Shown: positions 41,453 to 50,477, numbered from the stretch's first letter. The stretch: DNA of 64,000 nucleotides from Pseudomonas sp. WS 5079 (GCF_012985465.1 NZ_JAAQWN010000015.1:1-64000); one strand, 5' to 3'. The notes: a model not told the origin generated them from the sequence alone. Numbers and translations: made by a program.

Positions 41453-42469
41453 ATGAAGGATTTCCAGGATATCGACGCCGCCCTTGAAGACTGGAACGCA
41501 CTGCGCAACAGCATCGCCTTCGACGCCATCCTGATCGGCAACGGTGCCAGTCGCGCAGTGTGGGAAGATTTTGCCTACGACTCGCTGTTTGAAAACGCGC
41601 GCACCGTCGAAGAAAAGCCCCTGAGCGCTTCCGAACTGAGCGTGTTTGACGCGATGCAGACCCGCAGCTTCGAGCAGGTGCTGGGCGCCCTGAAAACCAC
41701 CAGCCGCGTGAACAAAGCCCTGGCCGTCAGCTCTGCCGCGCCGCGCAATCGCTACTACGCGATCAAGGAAGCGCTGATCAATACCATCCACGCCGTGCAT
41801 ATCCCCTGGCGCCTGGTGCAGCCGTCGACCCTGGCCACGATCAACCAGGAACTGGCGAGCTACAAGACGGTGTTCACCAGCAATTACGACCTGCTCAACT
41901 ACTGGTCGATTCTGCATACGCCGGGTATCGACGACCTGTTTCGCGGCGCCGAATCTCGCTTTGATTTGCGCGATACCGCAACCGCCGCAACGCGCATCCT
42001 GTACCTGCACGGCGGCCTGCACCTGGTGCGCAACCTGGATGGCTCGGCGCGCAAATTGCCGTCCACCGACAGCACGCTGCTCAGCAGTTTTGCCATCAAC
42101 AACACCATCAAGACCCTCGACGATGTACCGCTGTTCATCAACGAAGGCCCCAGCAGCGAGAAACTCAAAAGCATTCGCAGTTCGGATTACCTGGCGTTCT
42201 GCTATGAGCAATTGCTGGAACAGGCAGGTGCGCTGTGCATCTTCGGCCATCACCTGAGCGAACAGGACGGGCACTTGGTGGAGGCGATTCGCCGGTCGAA
42301 GATCAAGACCCTGGCGATCTCGGTATTTGGCCGCAGCGACGGGTTTATCCAACAGCAGAAACGCAGGTTTGCCGGGCTGTTTGAGGGGATGGAAGTGGAG
42401 CTCAGGTTCTTTGCGGCGCGCAGCCATGCGCTGGGCAAGCCGGCATTGTCGGTGCCGGTCGAGCACTGA
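41453..42469 (+). CDS. DUF4917 family protein
   Basis: A 338-residue cytosolic protein of the DUF4917 family. It starts with a probable nucleotide-binding segment (FDAILIGNGASRAVW) and has VFTSNYDLLNYWSIL, ILYLHGGLHLV and LCIFGHHLSEQDGHLVEAI, a pattern like SIR2-type NAD hydrolase domains found in phage defence proteins. That resemblance is by eye only. The start is ATG 41453. It is divergent from the alcohol dehydrogenase and followed by a REPIN; it is not in an operon. Confidence 0.75.
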   Translation: MKDFQDIDAALEDWNALRNSIAFDAILIGNGASRAVWEDFAYDSLFENARTVEEKPLSASELSVFDAMQTRSFEQVLGALKTTSRVNKALAVSSAAPRNRYYAIKEALINTIHAVHIPWRLVQPSTLATINQELASYKTVFTSNYDLLNYWSILHTPGIDDLFRGAESRFDLRDTATAATRILYLHGGLHLVRNLDGSARKLPSTDSTLLSSFAINNTIKTLDDVPLFINEGPSSEKLKSIRSSDYLAFCYEQLLEQAGALCIFGHHLSEQDGHLVEAIRRSKIKTLAISVFGRSDGFIQQQKRRFAGLFEGMEVELRFFAARSHALGKPALSVPVEH

Positions 42470-42492
42470 TCCCAGCCTAACTGGAGACCCCA

Positions 42493-42598
42493 TGTGGGAG
42501 CGGGCTTGCTCGCGATAGAGGTGGGTCAGACGCTGGATGTGTTGAATGACACACCGCTTTCGCGAGCAAGCCCGCTCCCACACAAGCCAGCTCCTACA
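42493..42598. repeat. REPIN with extra half unit
   Basis: Inverted REP units TGTGGGAGCGGGCTTGCTCG and its reverse complement (42493-42582) enclose a 40-base spacer; an additional CAAGCCAGCTCCTACA follows (42583-42598), suggesting a second insertion or partial duplication. Confidence 0.85.
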
Positions 42599-42615
42599 TT
42601 GACCGCGCTCCAGGC

Positions 42616-43143
42616 CTATTCTTCGGCGCTGTGCACCACCACCAGCAACTGCGCCTGCACCTCGCCCACCGAGCGGATCCGGTGGGGCTTTTGTGCATTG
42701 AAGTGCAACGCATCACCGCGCTCTAGCAGCACCCGTTCGTTCATGAAGTCCACTTCCACCCGGCCTTCATGCACAAACAGAAACTCCTCCCCCAAATGCT
42801 CCTTGAAGGTCTTGTCGCTGAATTCTGCCGGCGGGTAGATGATAAACGGCAGCAGGCTGCGCTCACTGACCTGGTGGGCCAGCACCGCGTAACCCGGTGC
42901 AGTGTCGGGCCGCTCGTGGCTGCGCACCAGGCTGTAGCTGTCGAGGCTGACGCTGTCTTCGCTGAACAGCTCCTCGACCTTGACGTTCAACGCCTTGGCC
43001 AGTTTCAGCGCAGCGGCAATCGACGGGGTGTTCAAGCCACGTTCGACTTTGGACAGGTAGCTCTTGGTCATCCCGGATTTTTCGGCCAATGCCTCCAAGG
43101 TGACACCGAGTTTTTTTCTCAATAATTTCAAACGGATAGACAT
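42616..43143 (-). CDS. XRE-cupin transcriptional regulator
   Basis: A 175-residue regulator: helix-turn-helix at about 8-62 (LGVTLEALAEKSGMTKSYLSKVERGLNTPSIAAALKLA) and a cupin domain at about 100-170 (GEEFLFVHEGRVEVDFMNERVLLERGDALHFNAQKPHRI) that likely binds a small ligand. It is divergent from an aldolase/DapA-like pair. A perfect 17-base palindrome lies between them, so autoregulation and control of that pair are likely. Confidence 0.9.
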   Translation of the reverse strand: MSIRLKLLRKKLGVTLEALAEKSGMTKSYLSKVERGLNTPSIAAALKLAKALNVKVEELFSEDSVSLDSYSLVRSHERPDTAPGYAVLAHQVSERSLLPFIIYPPAEFSDKTFKEHLGEEFLFVHEGRVEVDFMNERVLLERGDALHFNAQKPHRIRSVGEVQAQLLVVVHSAEE

Positions 43144-43188
43144 GCGCAGCGATTAATCCAAGCAGGAGGCGATGATTATTGCTTGCCA

Positions 43189-43224
43189 ATGACACATTGT
43201 GTCATATAGCCTCTTTAGTGTCAT
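43189..43224. promoter_or_regulatory. Palindromic operator with extra half site
   Basis: ATGACACATTGTGTCAT (43189-43205) is a perfect 8-1-8 palindrome, followed at 43218-43224 by another GTGTCAT half site. It lies 46 bases upstream of the XRE-cupin start and about 95 upstream of the aldolase start, the expected place for the regulator to bind. Confidence 0.7.
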
Positions 43225-43300
43225 TTGCAGAACCCAACGACCTTGCGAGCAGCGGGAACCAGCAAATCGACGTCCAATGAACCACCCAAAGGACACCGAT

Positions 43301-44083
43301 ATGGCCAAGACATTAGCACTCCCCAAAGAACAACTGGTCAAGCAAGCGCTGACCCAGATGCAAAGTACCCTGGCGGATAATACGTGGACCGACCGGCAAA
43401 AGCTGGCCCTGACCTGCCGTATTCTGTTCGAGAACGGCCACGACTCGGGCCTGGCCGGGCAGATCACCGCCCGCGGCCCGCAGCCTGGCACCTACTACAC
43501 CCAGCAACTGGGCCTGGGTTTCGATGAAATCACCGCCAGCAACCTGCTGCTGGTCAACGAAGACCTGGAAGTGTTGGAAGGCCACGGCATGCCCAACCCG
43601 GCCAACCGTTTTCACAGCTGGGTGTACCGTGGCCGGCCGGATGTGAACTGCATCATCCACACCCACCCGACCCACATCGCCGCGCTGTCGATGCTCGAAG
43701 TACCGCTGCAGGTGTCACACATGGACCTGTGCCCGCTGTACGAAGACTGTGCGTTCCTCGAAGCCTGGCCGGGTGTGCCGGTGGGTAACGAAGAAGGCGA
43801 AATCATCACCGAGGCCCTGGGCGACAAGCGCGCCATCCTGCTGTCGCACCACGGCCAGTTGTCCACCGGAAGCACCATCGAAGAAGCCTGCGTGATCGCG
43901 CAACTGATCGAACGGGCGGCCAAACTGCAATTGCTGGCCATGGCCGCCGGGACCGTCAAGCCGATCCTGCCGCAGTTGGGACGCGAGGCCCATGACTGGA
44001 TCTCCAAGCCCAAGCGCCACGGCGCCGCGTTCAACTACTACGCTCGGCAGAACCTGCGCCAACACGCCGATTGCCTGAACTGA
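43301..44083 (+). CDS. Class II aldolase/adducin family protein
   Basis: A 260-residue aldolase-fold protein. Metal ligands are visible in IIHTHPTHIAAL (His-x-His) and LLSHHGQLSTG; GLAGQITARGPQPGTYYTQQLGLGFDEIT holds the substrate loop. Family members act on sugar phosphates, or on ketoacids or decarboxylated substrates; which one cannot be told. The start is ATG 43301 after AAAGGA. It is followed 25 bases later by a DapA-like gene, so the two enzymes probably act in one pathway. Confidence 0.87.
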   Translation: MAKTLALPKEQLVKQALTQMQSTLADNTWTDRQKLALTCRILFENGHDSGLAGQITARGPQPGTYYTQQLGLGFDEITASNLLLVNEDLEVLEGHGMPNPANRFHSWVYRGRPDVNCIIHTHPTHIAALSMLEVPLQVSHMDLCPLYEDCAFLEAWPGVPVGNEEGEIITEALGDKRAILLSHHGQLSTGSTIEEACVIAQLIERAAKLQLLAMAAGTVKPILPQLGREAHDWISKPKRHGAAFNYYARQNLRQHADCLN

Positions 44084-44108
44084 AGCCTTTTTCGACCGGA
44101 GACATTCC

Positions 44109-44996
44109 ATGTCCAGCCCTACAATTCACGGCATCATCGGCTACACCATCACCCCGTTCAGCGCCGACGGCAGCACCCTTGACCTCGACGCCCTGGGCCA
44201 CTCCATCGACCGTTTGATCGACAGCGGCGTGCATGCCATCGCGCCGCTGGGCAGCACCGGTGAAGGCGCCTACCTGAGCGATGCCGAGTGGGATGAAGTC
44301 AGCGCCTACAGCATTCAAAAAGTCGCCAGGCGCGTGCCGACCATCGTCAGCGTGTCCGACCTGACCACCGCCAAGGCCGTGCGCCGCGCACGTTTTGCCG
44401 AAGCCGAAGGTGCCGATGTGGTGATGGTGCTGCCAACGTCGTACTGGAAGCTCAGTGAAGCGCAGATCCTGGCGCACTACGCGGCCGTCGGCGACAGCGT
44501 TGGTGTGCCGATCATGCTCTACAACAACCCGGCCACCAGCGGCACGGATATGTCGGTGGAGTTGATCCTGCGCATCGTCAACAGCGTTGATAACGTGACA
44601 ATGGTCAAGGAGAGCACCGGCGACATCCAGCGCATGCACCAGTTGTACCGCCAGGGTGAAGGCCAGGTGCCGTTCTACAACGGCTGCAATCCACTGGCCC
44701 TGGAAGCGTTCGCCGCCGGGGCCAAGGGTTGGTGCACCGCTGCGCCGAACCTGATCCCGCAGCTCAACCTGGATCTGTACCAGGCGGTGCAGGCCAACGA
44801 CCTGAACCGGGCACGCGAACTGTTCTATCGGCAGTTGCCGGTACTGGACTTCATCCTCAAGGGTGGCTTGCCGGCGACGATCAAGGCCGGTTTGCGCATG
44901 ACCGGGCTGGAGGTGGGTGATCCGCGGTTGCCGGTGTTCCCACTGGACATGGCGGGTCAGGCGCAGTTGCAGAAGCTGCTGGCCGCGTTGCGCTAA
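44109..44996 (+). CDS. DapA-like N-acetylneuraminate lyase family enzyme
   Basis: A 295-residue TIM-barrel aldolase of the DHDPS/NAL superfamily. The Schiff-base Lys is in VTMVKESTGDIQR (about residue 165), the Tyr in PIMLYNNPATSGTD, and APLGSTGEGAYLS replaces the GTTGES loop of true DapA. A real dapA is at 3225-4103, so this paralogue likely cleaves or forms another 2-keto acid. A REPIN lies directly after the stop. Confidence 0.87.
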   Translation: MSSPTIHGIIGYTITPFSADGSTLDLDALGHSIDRLIDSGVHAIAPLGSTGEGAYLSDAEWDEVSAYSIQKVARRVPTIVSVSDLTTAKAVRRARFAEAEGADVVMVLPTSYWKLSEAQILAHYAAVGDSVGVPIMLYNNPATSGTDMSVELILRIVNSVDNVTMVKESTGDIQRMHQLYRQGEGQVPFYNGCNPLALEAFAAGAKGWCTAAPNLIPQLNLDLYQAVQANDLNRARELFYRQLPVLDFILKGGLPATIKAGLRMTGLEVGDPRLPVFPLDMAGQAQLQKLLAALR

Positions 44997-45004
44997 AACA
45001 CCCC

Positions 45005-45077
45005 CTGTAGGAGCGGGCTTGCCCGCGATAGCGGTGGATCAGACATACCGCCATCGCGGGCAAGCCCGCTCCCACAG
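45005..45077. repeat. REPIN after DapA-like gene
   Basis: Inverted REP units CTGTAGGAGCGGGCTTGCCC and GGGCAAGCCCGCTCCCACAG with a short central spacer. It separates the aldolase operon from the iron-signalling genes. Confidence 0.85.
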
Positions 45078-45107
45078 GGGAATGCATGCATCGCTAAATT
45101 TACGGAG

Positions 45108-45140
45108 ACAAATAGCAATAATTCTCGATATCATTCGCGA
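45108..45140 (+). promoter_or_regulatory. Possible Fur box before fecI-like gene
   Basis: GCAATAATTCTCGATATCAT resembles the Fur consensus GATAATGATAATCATTATC with several mismatches and lies 40-65 bases before the sigma factor gene, where a Fur-controlled promoter is normally found. Confidence 0.45.
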
Positions 45141-45175
45141 CTTTTCTGCAGCGTGCTGCGTCAAGAAGGATATCC

Positions 45176-45715
45176 ATGTCTCGTTTCAAGCCCGACCCGT
45201 TGTCGGCCGACGCCTTTCGCGGGTTTTATGCAGATATCCTGCATTACCTGCGCAAACGCACGGACAACGCCAGCGACGCGGCGGACATGACCCAGGATGT
45301 CTTTACCCAATGGCTGGACTACCGCGACCGGAGCAAGGTCGAGCAGCCACGGGCCTTTTTGTTTCAGATGGCGCGCAACCTGCTGCGCGACCACTGGCGC
45401 AAACAGAAGGTGCGGCACAGCGTCCATCATGAACAGGGCGAATGGGATGCCGAGCCTGTCACCGACGAGCAAAACGATCCTATGGCCGCCGCCCTGCGCC
45501 TCCAACGCCTGGAACAGTTGAAAGAAGTCCTCGCCGAACTCTCGCCCCGCAGGCGAGAAGCCCTTATGCTGCACCGCTTCGAAGGCCTGAGCCAGGCGCA
45601 GATTGCCGAGCGCATGGGCGTTTCGATCAGCATGGTGGAAAAGCACATTGCCTTTGCCCTGCTGCACTGCAAGCAGCGACTTCACAAAGACCCGGGCAAG
45701 GAGCAGCCAGAATGA
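45176..45715 (+). CDS. FecI-type ECF sigma factor
   Basis: A 179-residue iron-starvation sigma factor. Region 2 (ADILHYLRKRTDNASDAADMTQDVFTQWLDY, PRAFLFQMARNLLRDHWRKQK) and region 4 (LAELSPRRREALMLHRFEGLSQAQIAERMGVSISMVEKHIAFAL) are present. It is activated through the FecR-like protein and receptor encoded just downstream. Its stop codon overlaps the fecR-like start (ATGA). Confidence 0.92.
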   Translation: MSRFKPDPLSADAFRGFYADILHYLRKRTDNASDAADMTQDVFTQWLDYRDRSKVEQPRAFLFQMARNLLRDHWRKQKVRHSVHHEQGEWDAEPVTDEQNDPMAAALRLQRLEQLKEVLAELSPRRREALMLHRFEGLSQAQIAERMGVSISMVEKHIAFALLHCKQRLHKDPGKEQPE

Positions 45716-46680
45716 CCCGCTTGAGCAACCGCGACGGCCACGAAATTGATGAGCACGACACCATCGATGCCCAGGCTGCCAGTTGGTTTGCGCGCAATCG
45801 CAACGCAAGCAGCACGCAGGAGCGCAAGGCCTTCGCCACCTGGCATGCCGTGCCGGCCCATGCGCGCGCCTACGCCGAATTCGAACAGCTGTGGACCGAC
45901 CTTGGCGAACTGCAGCAACTGAATAAACCCGTGCCCTTGCCCACGCGCCAGCCCGCGCCCTGGCGCCCCGCCCTGGCAGTGGCGGCCGCGCTGGTCTGCG
46001 CCTTGCTCGCCAGTAACCTGGGCGCCCCGCGCGGGCTCTACCACACCGAGGTCGCGGCACAGGACAGAGGCATGCGCACCCTGGACCTGCCGGACGGCAG
46101 CACCTTGTACGTCAACGCCAGCACGCAGTTGCGGGTGGACTTCGATGCCCATCGCCGCGTGATCCATCTGGACCAGGGCCAGTTGTACGTGGAGGTGGCG
46201 CCCGACAAGGAGCGGCCATTGTTCGTGCGCGCTGGCGAGGCCGATGTGCGGGTGGTGGGCACCGCGTTTGATGTGCGCCGCAGCCAGCAGCAGCTGGTGG
46301 TCAGCGTGGCCCACGGGATGGTTGCCTTCGCCCCCGACCAAAAAGCCAGCGCCGTCATGCTCGGCGCCCAGCAGCGGGCAACCTACAACTACGCCAAGGG
46401 CTCCGTGCAGCAACAAAGCCTGGCCGTTGGCGAAGTCGCCGACTGGCGCAGCGGGCACCTGTCCTTTCGCAACCGTGAACTGGCCAGCCTGCTAGATGAG
46501 CTGAGCCTGTACCGGCCCAAGGCCGTGGTGTTGGCCGATGGCCCGGTGGCGCAACTGAAGGTTTCCGGCAACCTCGATGTGAATGACCCGGACGCGCTAC
46601 TCAATGCCCTGCCGGCCTTGTTGCCGGTGAAAACCGTGCCCCTGGCCGACGGCAGGATCCGCATCGAAGCACGCAAATAG
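45712..46680 (+). CDS. FecR-type anti-sigma/sigma regulator
   Basis: A 322-residue inner membrane protein. The cytosolic N-terminal DUF4880-type domain (DEHDTIDAQAASWFARNRN, FATWHAVPAHARAYAEFEQLW) binds the sigma factor, a transmembrane segment is at about 86-105, and the periplasmic FecR domain (MRTLDLPDGSTLYVNASTQLRV, ADVRVVGTAFDVRR) contacts the receptor. The C-terminal STN-like end (LKVSGNLDVNDPDALLNALPAL) is usual. Coupled to the sigma gene. Confidence 0.92.
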   Translation: MTRLSNRDGHEIDEHDTIDAQAASWFARNRNASSTQERKAFATWHAVPAHARAYAEFEQLWTDLGELQQLNKPVPLPTRQPAPWRPALAVAAALVCALLASNLGAPRGLYHTEVAAQDRGMRTLDLPDGSTLYVNASTQLRVDFDAHRRVIHLDQGQLYVEVAPDKERPLFVRAGEADVRVVGTAFDVRRSQQQLVVSVAHGMVAFAPDQKASAVMLGAQQRATYNYAKGSVQQQSLAVGEVADWRSGHLSFRNRELASLLDELSLYRPKAVVLADGPVAQLKVSGNLDVNDPDALLNALPALLPVKTVPLADGRIRIEARK

Positions 46681-46798
46681 CACCACTTGAGAATATTTTG
46701 CATTCGCATGTGAGGATTTTTTTTCCTGCCGCGTCTTCCTCCGGTCTGCGTTTGATACGCATGCCTTTTTTGGCTATTTAGCCGCCTTGGGGGATTTC

Positions 46799-49366
46799 AT
46801 GTTTCGCGCGCCTTGCCTTGCCCAGCACCTGTTTGTTCGACCGACACTGATCGCCGCCTGCCTGACCGTCAGCCTCACGGCCCAGGCCGAGTCGTTCACC
46901 CTGCAACTGCCGGCCCAACCCTTGGCCACGTCCCTGAGCCAGGTTGCGCAACAGGCAAAAATCCAGCTGCTGTTCGATGAAGACCTGCTCAAGAATATCC
47001 AGGCGCCCGCGCTCAACGGTGATTTCACCCCCGAAGTGGCGATCCGCACCCTGCTCAAGACCGGCGAGTTCACTCTGATCAAAGTAGGCAGCACCTATGT
47101 CGTGCGCCCCGAGGAAAGCCGCACCACCAACAGCGCCAGCGTGCAGTTGGACGCCTTGAGCGTGATCGGTACCGGTAACCAGGTCGACGCCAGCACCGTC
47201 GGCCGCTCCACCCTGTCCCAGGCCGATATCGACCGCCTGCAGCCCAACAACATCGCCAGCCTGGTGCAGACGCTGCCGGGGGTGACCATGGGCGGCTCGA
47301 TGAAACCGGGCGGGCAGATCATCAATATTCGCGGGATGGGCGAGGCCGAAGACGTACCGATGACGGTCGATGGCGCGACCAAAAGCGGTTTCGAGCGCTA
47401 TCAGCAGGGCACCGTGTTTATCGAGCCCGAGATGATCAAGAGCGTCGAGGTGGAAAAAGGCCCGCACTCGGCCTTCACCGGTAACGGCGGGTTCGGCGGT
47501 ACGGTCAACATGGTCACCAAGGATGCGCCGGACCTGCTCAAGGACGGGCGCAACAGCGGTGCGATGCTCAAGTACGGCTATGCCAGCAACGACCACGAAC
47601 AGGTCTACAGCGGCGCCGTGTATGGCCGCACCGATGACGGGCGCATCGACGCCCTGGCCTACCTGACCAAGCGTGACGGCGGCGACATGAAGCTGGCCGC
47701 AGCGCGCGACTATGACAGCAAGGAATACCCGATCAACCCGCAGCGCCTGCCCAACAGCGCCCAGGATGTGGACGGTCAACTGTTCAAACTGAACATGTAC
47801 CTGACCGATGAGCACAGCCTCGGTTTCTCCTTCTCCCGGGCCAACAGCGAACGCTGGACACCTTTCTCGGCCAGAAGCTACCCATCGCCACCGCGCAAGA
47901 CCGATATCGACCGCTATGGCTACGACGCGGCCGTAAGACGGTTCCTGGCCAACCGCCACACCGTCGATACCACGTGGTCAGGCAAGTACGAATACCAGCC
48001 CCTGGATAACCCGCTGATCGACATGAAGCTCAGCTACTCGGAGTCCAATACCGACCAGACCGACGAACGCGACGCCACGGCCGTCGTCGGTCTGTCCACC
48101 GGCGGGCGCAAGATGGACACCGCCTACACCGACAAGATCCTGGAGCTGCGCAACATCAGCCGCTTCAACAGCGGCCCGCTGGACCATGCCTTGACGACCG
48201 GCGTACAGATCCGCAAGCACATCCGCGATACAGAAAGCTGGATGCCCGGCGCAACCTACAACACGCCCAAATACAACTACGGGCATTTCCAGCCGGCCTT
48301 CATGCCCCACGGCAAAGTCGACACCAACGCGTTCTACATCCAGGACGCGGTGACCCTGGGCGACGTGACCATCACCCCGTCCCTGCGTTATGACCACGTG
48401 GTCAACCGTGGCAAGGCCAACGATGCGCCGTACTACAGCAACCCCGACCCGGCCTACGGCCACGACTACAGCGACCGCACCTATGCCGGCTGGTCGCCGC
48501 GCCTGGCAGCGTTCTGGAAAGTCACCCCGGACGTGGTGATGTTCGCCAATTGGAGCCGCACCTGGCGCGCCCCGGTGATCGACGAGCAATACGAAGTCCA
48601 GGGCCTGGGCAGCCGCACCTCCACCAGCCGCAATCTGGACCCGGAACGCATCACTGCCATCACCGTGGGTAACGTCACCAGCTTTGCCAACGTGATGGCC
48701 AGCGGCGACAGCCTGCAACTGCGTACGACGTTGTTCCACAACAAGATCGAAGACGAGATCTTCAAGGCCACCGGGATTGGCTGCAAGGAACAAAACTCCC
48801 AAGTCGGCTCCATCGCCGATGTCTGCACCGACATGGCGTCAAAGGCCAACTACCGCAACATCGGCAGCATGACCATCAAGGGCTTCGAGCTCGAAGGCTA
48901 CTACGACTCGACCTATCTGTTCGGCTCCCTGAGCTACTCGTGGGCCACCGGCAAACGCGAAAACCCTTACACCAACCCGTGGGCCAGCGACATCCACGTC
49001 TGGGCCCGGGACATTCCACCGGCCAAGTGGGTCGCTGTGCTTGGCACCAAGATTCCCGCCTGGGACGCACAAGTGGGCTGGCAAGGCCAGTTCGTGCGCA
49101 AGACCGATCGCCTGCCCAGCGACAAATATTCGAGCGGCCTGAACAGTGGCTTTGGCGACCTGTTTTACGACCAGTACGCCAACGACAGCTACGACACCCA
49201 GGGCCTGTTCGCCAAATGGACGCCGCAACAGGCGTACCTCAAGGGCACTGAAGTCAACTTCACCGTCGACAACCTGTTCAACCGCAGCTACATGCCAGCC
49301 TTGAGCGGCGACAGCGCCACCAGCGTCGGGCGCAACGCCAAGATCAGCGTGACCCGCTTCTTCTAA
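46799..49366 (+). CDS. TonB-dependent transducer, heme-receptor type (HasR/HxuA-like)
   Basis: Outer membrane receptor of 855 residues. A signal peptide (1-31, ending AQA) is followed by an STN signalling domain (about 32-105: FTLQLPAQPLATSLSQVAQQAKIQ), a plug (ADIDRLQPNNIASLVQTLPGV) and a 22-strand barrel ending in Phe (KISVTRFF). The plug text FIEPEMIKSVEVEKGPHSAFTGNGGFGGTVNMVTKDA and a WRAP sequence followed by NLDPE resemble the FRAP/NPNL region of heme receptors, so heme or heme-protein uptake is likely but not proven. ATG 46799 is the start. The FecI/FecR pair upstream makes it a cell-surface signalling receptor. Confidence 0.87.
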   Translation: MFRAPCLAQHLFVRPTLIAACLTVSLTAQAESFTLQLPAQPLATSLSQVAQQAKIQLLFDEDLLKNIQAPALNGDFTPEVAIRTLLKTGEFTLIKVGSTYVVRPEESRTTNSASVQLDALSVIGTGNQVDASTVGRSTLSQADIDRLQPNNIASLVQTLPGVTMGGSMKPGGQIINIRGMGEAEDVPMTVDGATKSGFERYQQGTVFIEPEMIKSVEVEKGPHSAFTGNGGFGGTVNMVTKDAPDLLKDGRNSGAMLKYGYASNDHEQVYSGAVYGRTDDGRIDALAYLTKRDGGDMKLAAARDYDSKEYPINPQRLPNSAQDVDGQLFKLNMYLTDEHSLGFSFSRANSERWTPFSARSYPSPPRKTDIDRYGYDAAVRRFLANRHTVDTTWSGKYEYQPLDNPLIDMKLSYSESNTDQTDERDATAVVGLSTGGRKMDTAYTDKILELRNISRFNSGPLDHALTTGVQIRKHIRDTESWMPGATYNTPKYNYGHFQPAFMPHGKVDTNAFYIQDAVTLGDVTITPSLRYDHVVNRGKANDAPYYSNPDPAYGHDYSDRTYAGWSPRLAAFWKVTPDVVMFANWSRTWRAPVIDEQYEVQGLGSRTSTSRNLDPERITAITVGNVTSFANVMASGDSLQLRTTLFHNKIEDEIFKATGIGCKEQNSQVGSIADVCTDMASKANYRNIGSMTIKGFELEGYYDSTYLFGSLSYSWATGKRENPYTNPWASDIHVWARDIPPAKWVAVLGTKIPAWDAQVGWQGQFVRKTDRLPSDKYSSGLNSGFGDLFYDQYANDSYDTQGLFAKWTPQQAYLKGTEVNFTVDNLFNRSYMPALSGDSATSVGRNAKISVTRFF

Positions 49367-49402
49367 CCGCCCAACTGTACGGTTCAATCTGCACCCAGCT
49401 GT

Positions 49403-49424
49403 AAGCCCGCGTCCTGCGGGCTTT
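49403..49424 (+). terminator. Terminator after TonB receptor
   Basis: Stem AAGCCCGC/GCGGGCTT with a five-base loop and a short T-run, about 36 bases after the receptor stop. Confidence 0.75.
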
Positions 49425-49472
49425 GTGGCTAGATGGGCAGCACCTGCCTGCCCATTCAATCCGGTTGCTCCC

Positions 49473-50372
49473 ATGAATTCGCGCGAAAACACCGGCATGG
49501 CCCTCGGCCTGCTCGGCGTCATCATCTTCAGCCTGACCCTGCCCTTCACCCGCATCGTGGTGCAGGAAATCCATCCGTTGCTCAATGGCCTGGGCCGCGC
49601 CTTGTTCGCGGCGGTGCCGGCGGCCCTGCTGTTGCTCTGGCACCGCGAAGCCTGGCCGACCTGGCGCCAGGTGCGCGGCCTGGCGCTGGTGATTGCCGGG
49701 GTGATCCTCGGCTTCCCGGTGTTGTCGGCCTGGGCCATGCAAACCCTGCCCGCCTCCCATGGCGCCCTGGTCAACGGCCTGCAACCGCTGTGCGTGGCGC
49801 TGTATGCGGCGTGGCTGTCCCATGAGCGTCCGTCAAAAGCTTTCTGGGCCTGCGCGGCACTGGGCAGCGCGTTGGTGCTCGGCTATGCGTTGATCACGGG
49901 TGCCGGCAGCATCCAGGCTGGCGACCTGCTGATGCTCGGGGCGATTGCCGTGGGCGGCCTGGGGTATGCCGAAGGCGGCCGACTGGCCAAGGAGATGGGC
50001 GGCTGGCAGGTGATCTGCTGGGCGCTGGTGCTGTCGACGCCGCTATTGATCGGGCCGGTGACGTACCTGGCGCTGCAACATGAAGGCGCAATCTCGGCGC
50101 GCACCTGGTGGGCGTTTGGCTACGTCTCGCTGTTCTCGCAGTTCCTGGGGTTCTTTGCCTGGTATGCCGGGCTGGCCATGGGGGGGATCGCGCGGGTCAG
50201 CCAGATCCAGCTGTTGCAGATCTTTTTCACCATCGCCTTTTCCGCGCTGTTTTTTGGCGAGCACATCGAGCCGATTACTTGGCTGTTCGCCTGCGGGGTG
50301 ATCGTCACGGTGATGTTGGGGCGCAAGACGGCTGTGCAGCCTGCACCGGTCTCCAAGGCGAGCACGATCTGA
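49473..50372 (+). CDS. EamA-family DMT transporter
   Basis: A 299-residue inner membrane carrier with ten transmembrane segments in two EamA repeats (about 8-140 and 150-285). GLLGVIIFSLTLPFTRIVVQEIHP opens the first and the second ends LFFGEHIEPITWLFACGVIVTVMLG. The substrate is unknown. The start is ATG 49473. A REPIN begins on the base after its stop codon. Confidence 0.88.
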   Translation: MNSRENTGMALGLLGVIIFSLTLPFTRIVVQEIHPLLNGLGRALFAAVPAALLLLWHREAWPTWRQVRGLALVIAGVILGFPVLSAWAMQTLPASHGALVNGLQPLCVALYAAWLSHERPSKAFWACAALGSALVLGYALITGAGSIQAGDLLMLGAIAVGGLGYAEGGRLAKEMGGWQVICWALVLSTPLLIGPVTYLALQHEGAISARTWWAFGYVSLFSQFLGFFAWYAGLAMGGIARVSQIQLLQIFFTIAFSALFFGEHIEPITWLFACGVIVTVMLGRKTAVQPAPVSKASTI

Positions 50373-50459
50373 TGTGGGAGCTGGCTTGCCTGCGATGCAG
50401 GCACCTCGGTGTATCAGGTAAAGCGAGGTGATGCTATCGCAGGCAAGCCAGCTCCCACA
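50373..50459. repeat. REPIN between eamA and methyltransferase genes
   Basis: TGTGGGAGCTGGCTTGCCTG and its inverted partner CAGGCAAGCCAGCTCCCACA enclose a spacer that itself has an inverted ACCTCG/CGAGGT pair. Confidence 0.88.
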
Positions 50460-50477
50460 TTTTGATTTGCGTCATTC

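Noticed and set aside
44109..44996. A second dapA for lysine synthesis
   Set aside because: The GTTGES loop is replaced and context is an aldolase and XRE-cupin regulator; the true dapA with all E. coli active-site residues is at 3225-4103.
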